This document shows, piece after piece, positions 63,025 through 64,000 of a stretch of DNA of 64,000 nt; the stretch's first letter is position 1; every line of letters starts with the position of its first letter. The notes under the pieces are model-generated. The model saw only the letters and a program-made list of their open reading frames with translations. It had not been told where the DNA came from and did no database searches. A program made the position numbers and the translations under genes. Origin of the DNA: Pseudomonadota bacterium (GTDB taxonomy: Bacteria; Pseudomonadota; Gammaproteobacteria; Burkholderiales; Burkholderiaceae_B); NCBI GenBank assembly GCA_023389155.1, contig JAEWEV010000025.1, positions 186,001 through 250,000 of the forward strand, in the 5' to 3' direction.

Positions 63025-64000
63025 TTACCCTTCACTTTTCAAAACATGATCGATAACCTGGCGTACTGCCGCCTGCTGTGCCTGTGTCATGGGTTGCCCA
63101 CTGACCTGCTCAAAAAAGTCACTGAACAGTGAATACTCGTCTTTACGCAACCGGACTGCAGACAACACGGGCTGATTGTCATCCTGATAAAGGCGGGGCT
63201 TTTCCATTTGGAGCAGATTGGGATAGACCGCACGCAGTTTGCCCAGTGGATCCAGAATGGCATGATCATCGGTCAGTCGTGCAAGCAAATAGTCATCGCA
63301 ATGGGGATCTAATTGTGCCGCAAGAATCAAATCGTCCAGTTTGCCTTCAATGCTGCGCACATCGTGCAATGGAACCAGCGGCAGCACAGTGATTGCAGCC
63401 TTCCCGTCGGCATTAATGTCTACGAGCGAAACACCCTTGCTGTGCTTCTCTTCGGAAAAGCTGTATTTCAGTGGCGAGCCACAGTAGCGTATTCGCCCAT
63501 CACGAAAGGACTGCGGGCCGTGGAGATGCCCCAGGGCAACATAGGAAAACCCATCAAAGAGTGTCGCCGGGACCTGATCTGAACCACCAACGGCCAATGG
63601 TCGTTCAGATTCACTTTCCTCGCTTCCGGCCAGAAAACAATGACCGATTAGCACATGGGCACCACTGGCCGGCATCACCTGACGGATACGCTGTATCAGA
63701 TACCGGTGAGCCTGTTCATAACTGGAAATGGGCTCCTGCGCATATACACGTACAGGCTCCGGATCGGAGAAGGGAATGCCAAAAAAATGCACTGGACCGG
63801 TGTGCGTGCTGATGGTCACCGGGCGCAGCATCTGTTCATAGTCGGCAATGATGTGCACGCCGGACGCATGTAAATGCGTGGCGGCAAAGCCCAGCCTGTC
63901 GGCGCTGTCATGATTGCCGGGAATAATGACCACGGGGATGTGCAGATCGTGCATGCGATTCAGAAAATCATTGAGCAGCGTTACCGCAGCGGCGGGTGGC
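63025..64000 (-). CDS. sbcD: Exonuclease subunit SbcD (5' end outside window)
   Basis: At least 325 codons; the N-terminus lies beyond the right edge. The frame continues upstream of the first in-window ATG (63954) with residues AAAVTLLNDFLNRM, as expected of SbcD, so 63954 is not the start. IPGNHDS (phosphodiesterase motif III), LIGHCF and YVALGHLHGPQ are the Mre11-type nuclease motifs. The first two metal motifs are missing from the window. Partner of sbcC. Confidence 0.93.
   Translation of the reverse strand, partial: PPAAAVTLLNDFLNRMHDLHIPVVIIPGNHDSADRLGFAATHLHASGVHIIADYEQMLRPVTISTHTGPVHFFGIPFSDPEPVRVYAQEPISSYEQAHRYLIQRIRQVMPASGAHVLIGHCFLAGSEESESERPLAVGGSDQVPATLFDGFSYVALGHLHGPQSFRDGRIRYCGSPLKYSFSEEKHSKGVSLVDINADGKAAITVLPLVPLHDVRSIEGKLDDLILAAQLDPHCDDYLLARLTDDHAILDPLGKLRAVYPNLLQMEKPRLYQDDNQPVLSAVRLRKDEYSLFSDFFEQVSGQPMTQAQQAAVRQVIDHVLKSEG

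Overview
The window looks like chromosomal core DNA of a betaproteobacterium of the order Burkholderiales, most likely family Alcaligenaceae (Bordetella, Achromobacter, Alcaligenes and Advenella relatives). This is an inference from gene content. It includes an orphan Bug-type solute receptor, a DUF3579 gene beside argF, lpxK-trm112-kdsB-adk order, clpS-clpA directly followed by pqiABC, and a TctD/TctE-like two-component pair. There is no rRNA gene, CRISPR array, insertion sequence or prophage. Base composition is moderate and even except for AT-rich stretches near 12.8-13.1, 23.4-23.6 and 45.8-46.1 kb.

Layout. 0-2.6 kb (minus): three prepilin-like Tad/Flp proteins. 2.8-4.9 kb (plus): a three-gene operon of a lactonase-type amidohydrolase, an unknown alpha/beta-barrel protein and a carboxymuconolactone decarboxylase-like protein, behind a palindromic operator. 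5-15 kb: single genes, namely a Crp/Fnr regulator with a DNR-type box, ung, an MFS exporter, a DUF1328 membrane peptide, a His-rich exported protein with an FNR-like box, a nitronate monooxygenase-like flavoprotein, a YaiI homologue, an exonuclease/GIY-YIG fusion under a near-consensus LexA box, a DUF1275 protein, and a TauE/SafE exporter divergent from a LysR gene. 16-19.5 kb: small membrane protein, a promoter-terminator pair, a 50-residue ORF, a thioesterase, an alpha/beta hydrolase, an MliC-like lipoprotein and tRNA-Val(GAC) followed by short tandem repeats.

19.6-25.8 kb (minus): a small lipoprotein, uvrD overlapping a fatty acid desaturase with a structured leader, an RsmB-type methyltransferase, and purN. 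25.9-33.1 kb (plus): a tightly overlapped housekeeping operon ribF-ileS-lspA-coaBC-dedA-unknown-dut. 33.2-35.6 kb: two orphan periplasmic binding proteins, convergent. 35.7-42.2 kb (minus): clpS-clpA-pqiA-pqiB-pqiC, apparently one transcription unit. 42.5-43.6 kb (plus): cold-shock protein, DUF192 protein, lipoprotein. 43.8-45.8 kb (minus): sodB and xseA. 46.3-51.6 kb (plus): lpxK-trm112-kdsB-adk-SDR, then murJ. 51.8-55.8 kb: rpsT, DUF3579 (minus), argF, argG. 55.9-59.6 kb (minus): response regulator, histidine kinase without a periplasmic sensor domain, and kup, read as one operon. 59.9-64 kb (minus): sbcC and the 3' part of sbcD, which runs off the window.

Most of the window is ordinary housekeeping sequence. 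The parts most worth a second look are the LexA-boxed nuclease fusion, the RR-kinase-kup operon, the promoter-terminator-small-ORF arrangement at 16.5 kb, small proteins that ordinary gene calling would miss (777-878, 16717-16869, 19596-19763), the DNR/FNR-type boxes at 5.8 and 9.0 kb, and the clp-pqi gene fusion into one operon. I saw no clear wholly new multi-gene system.
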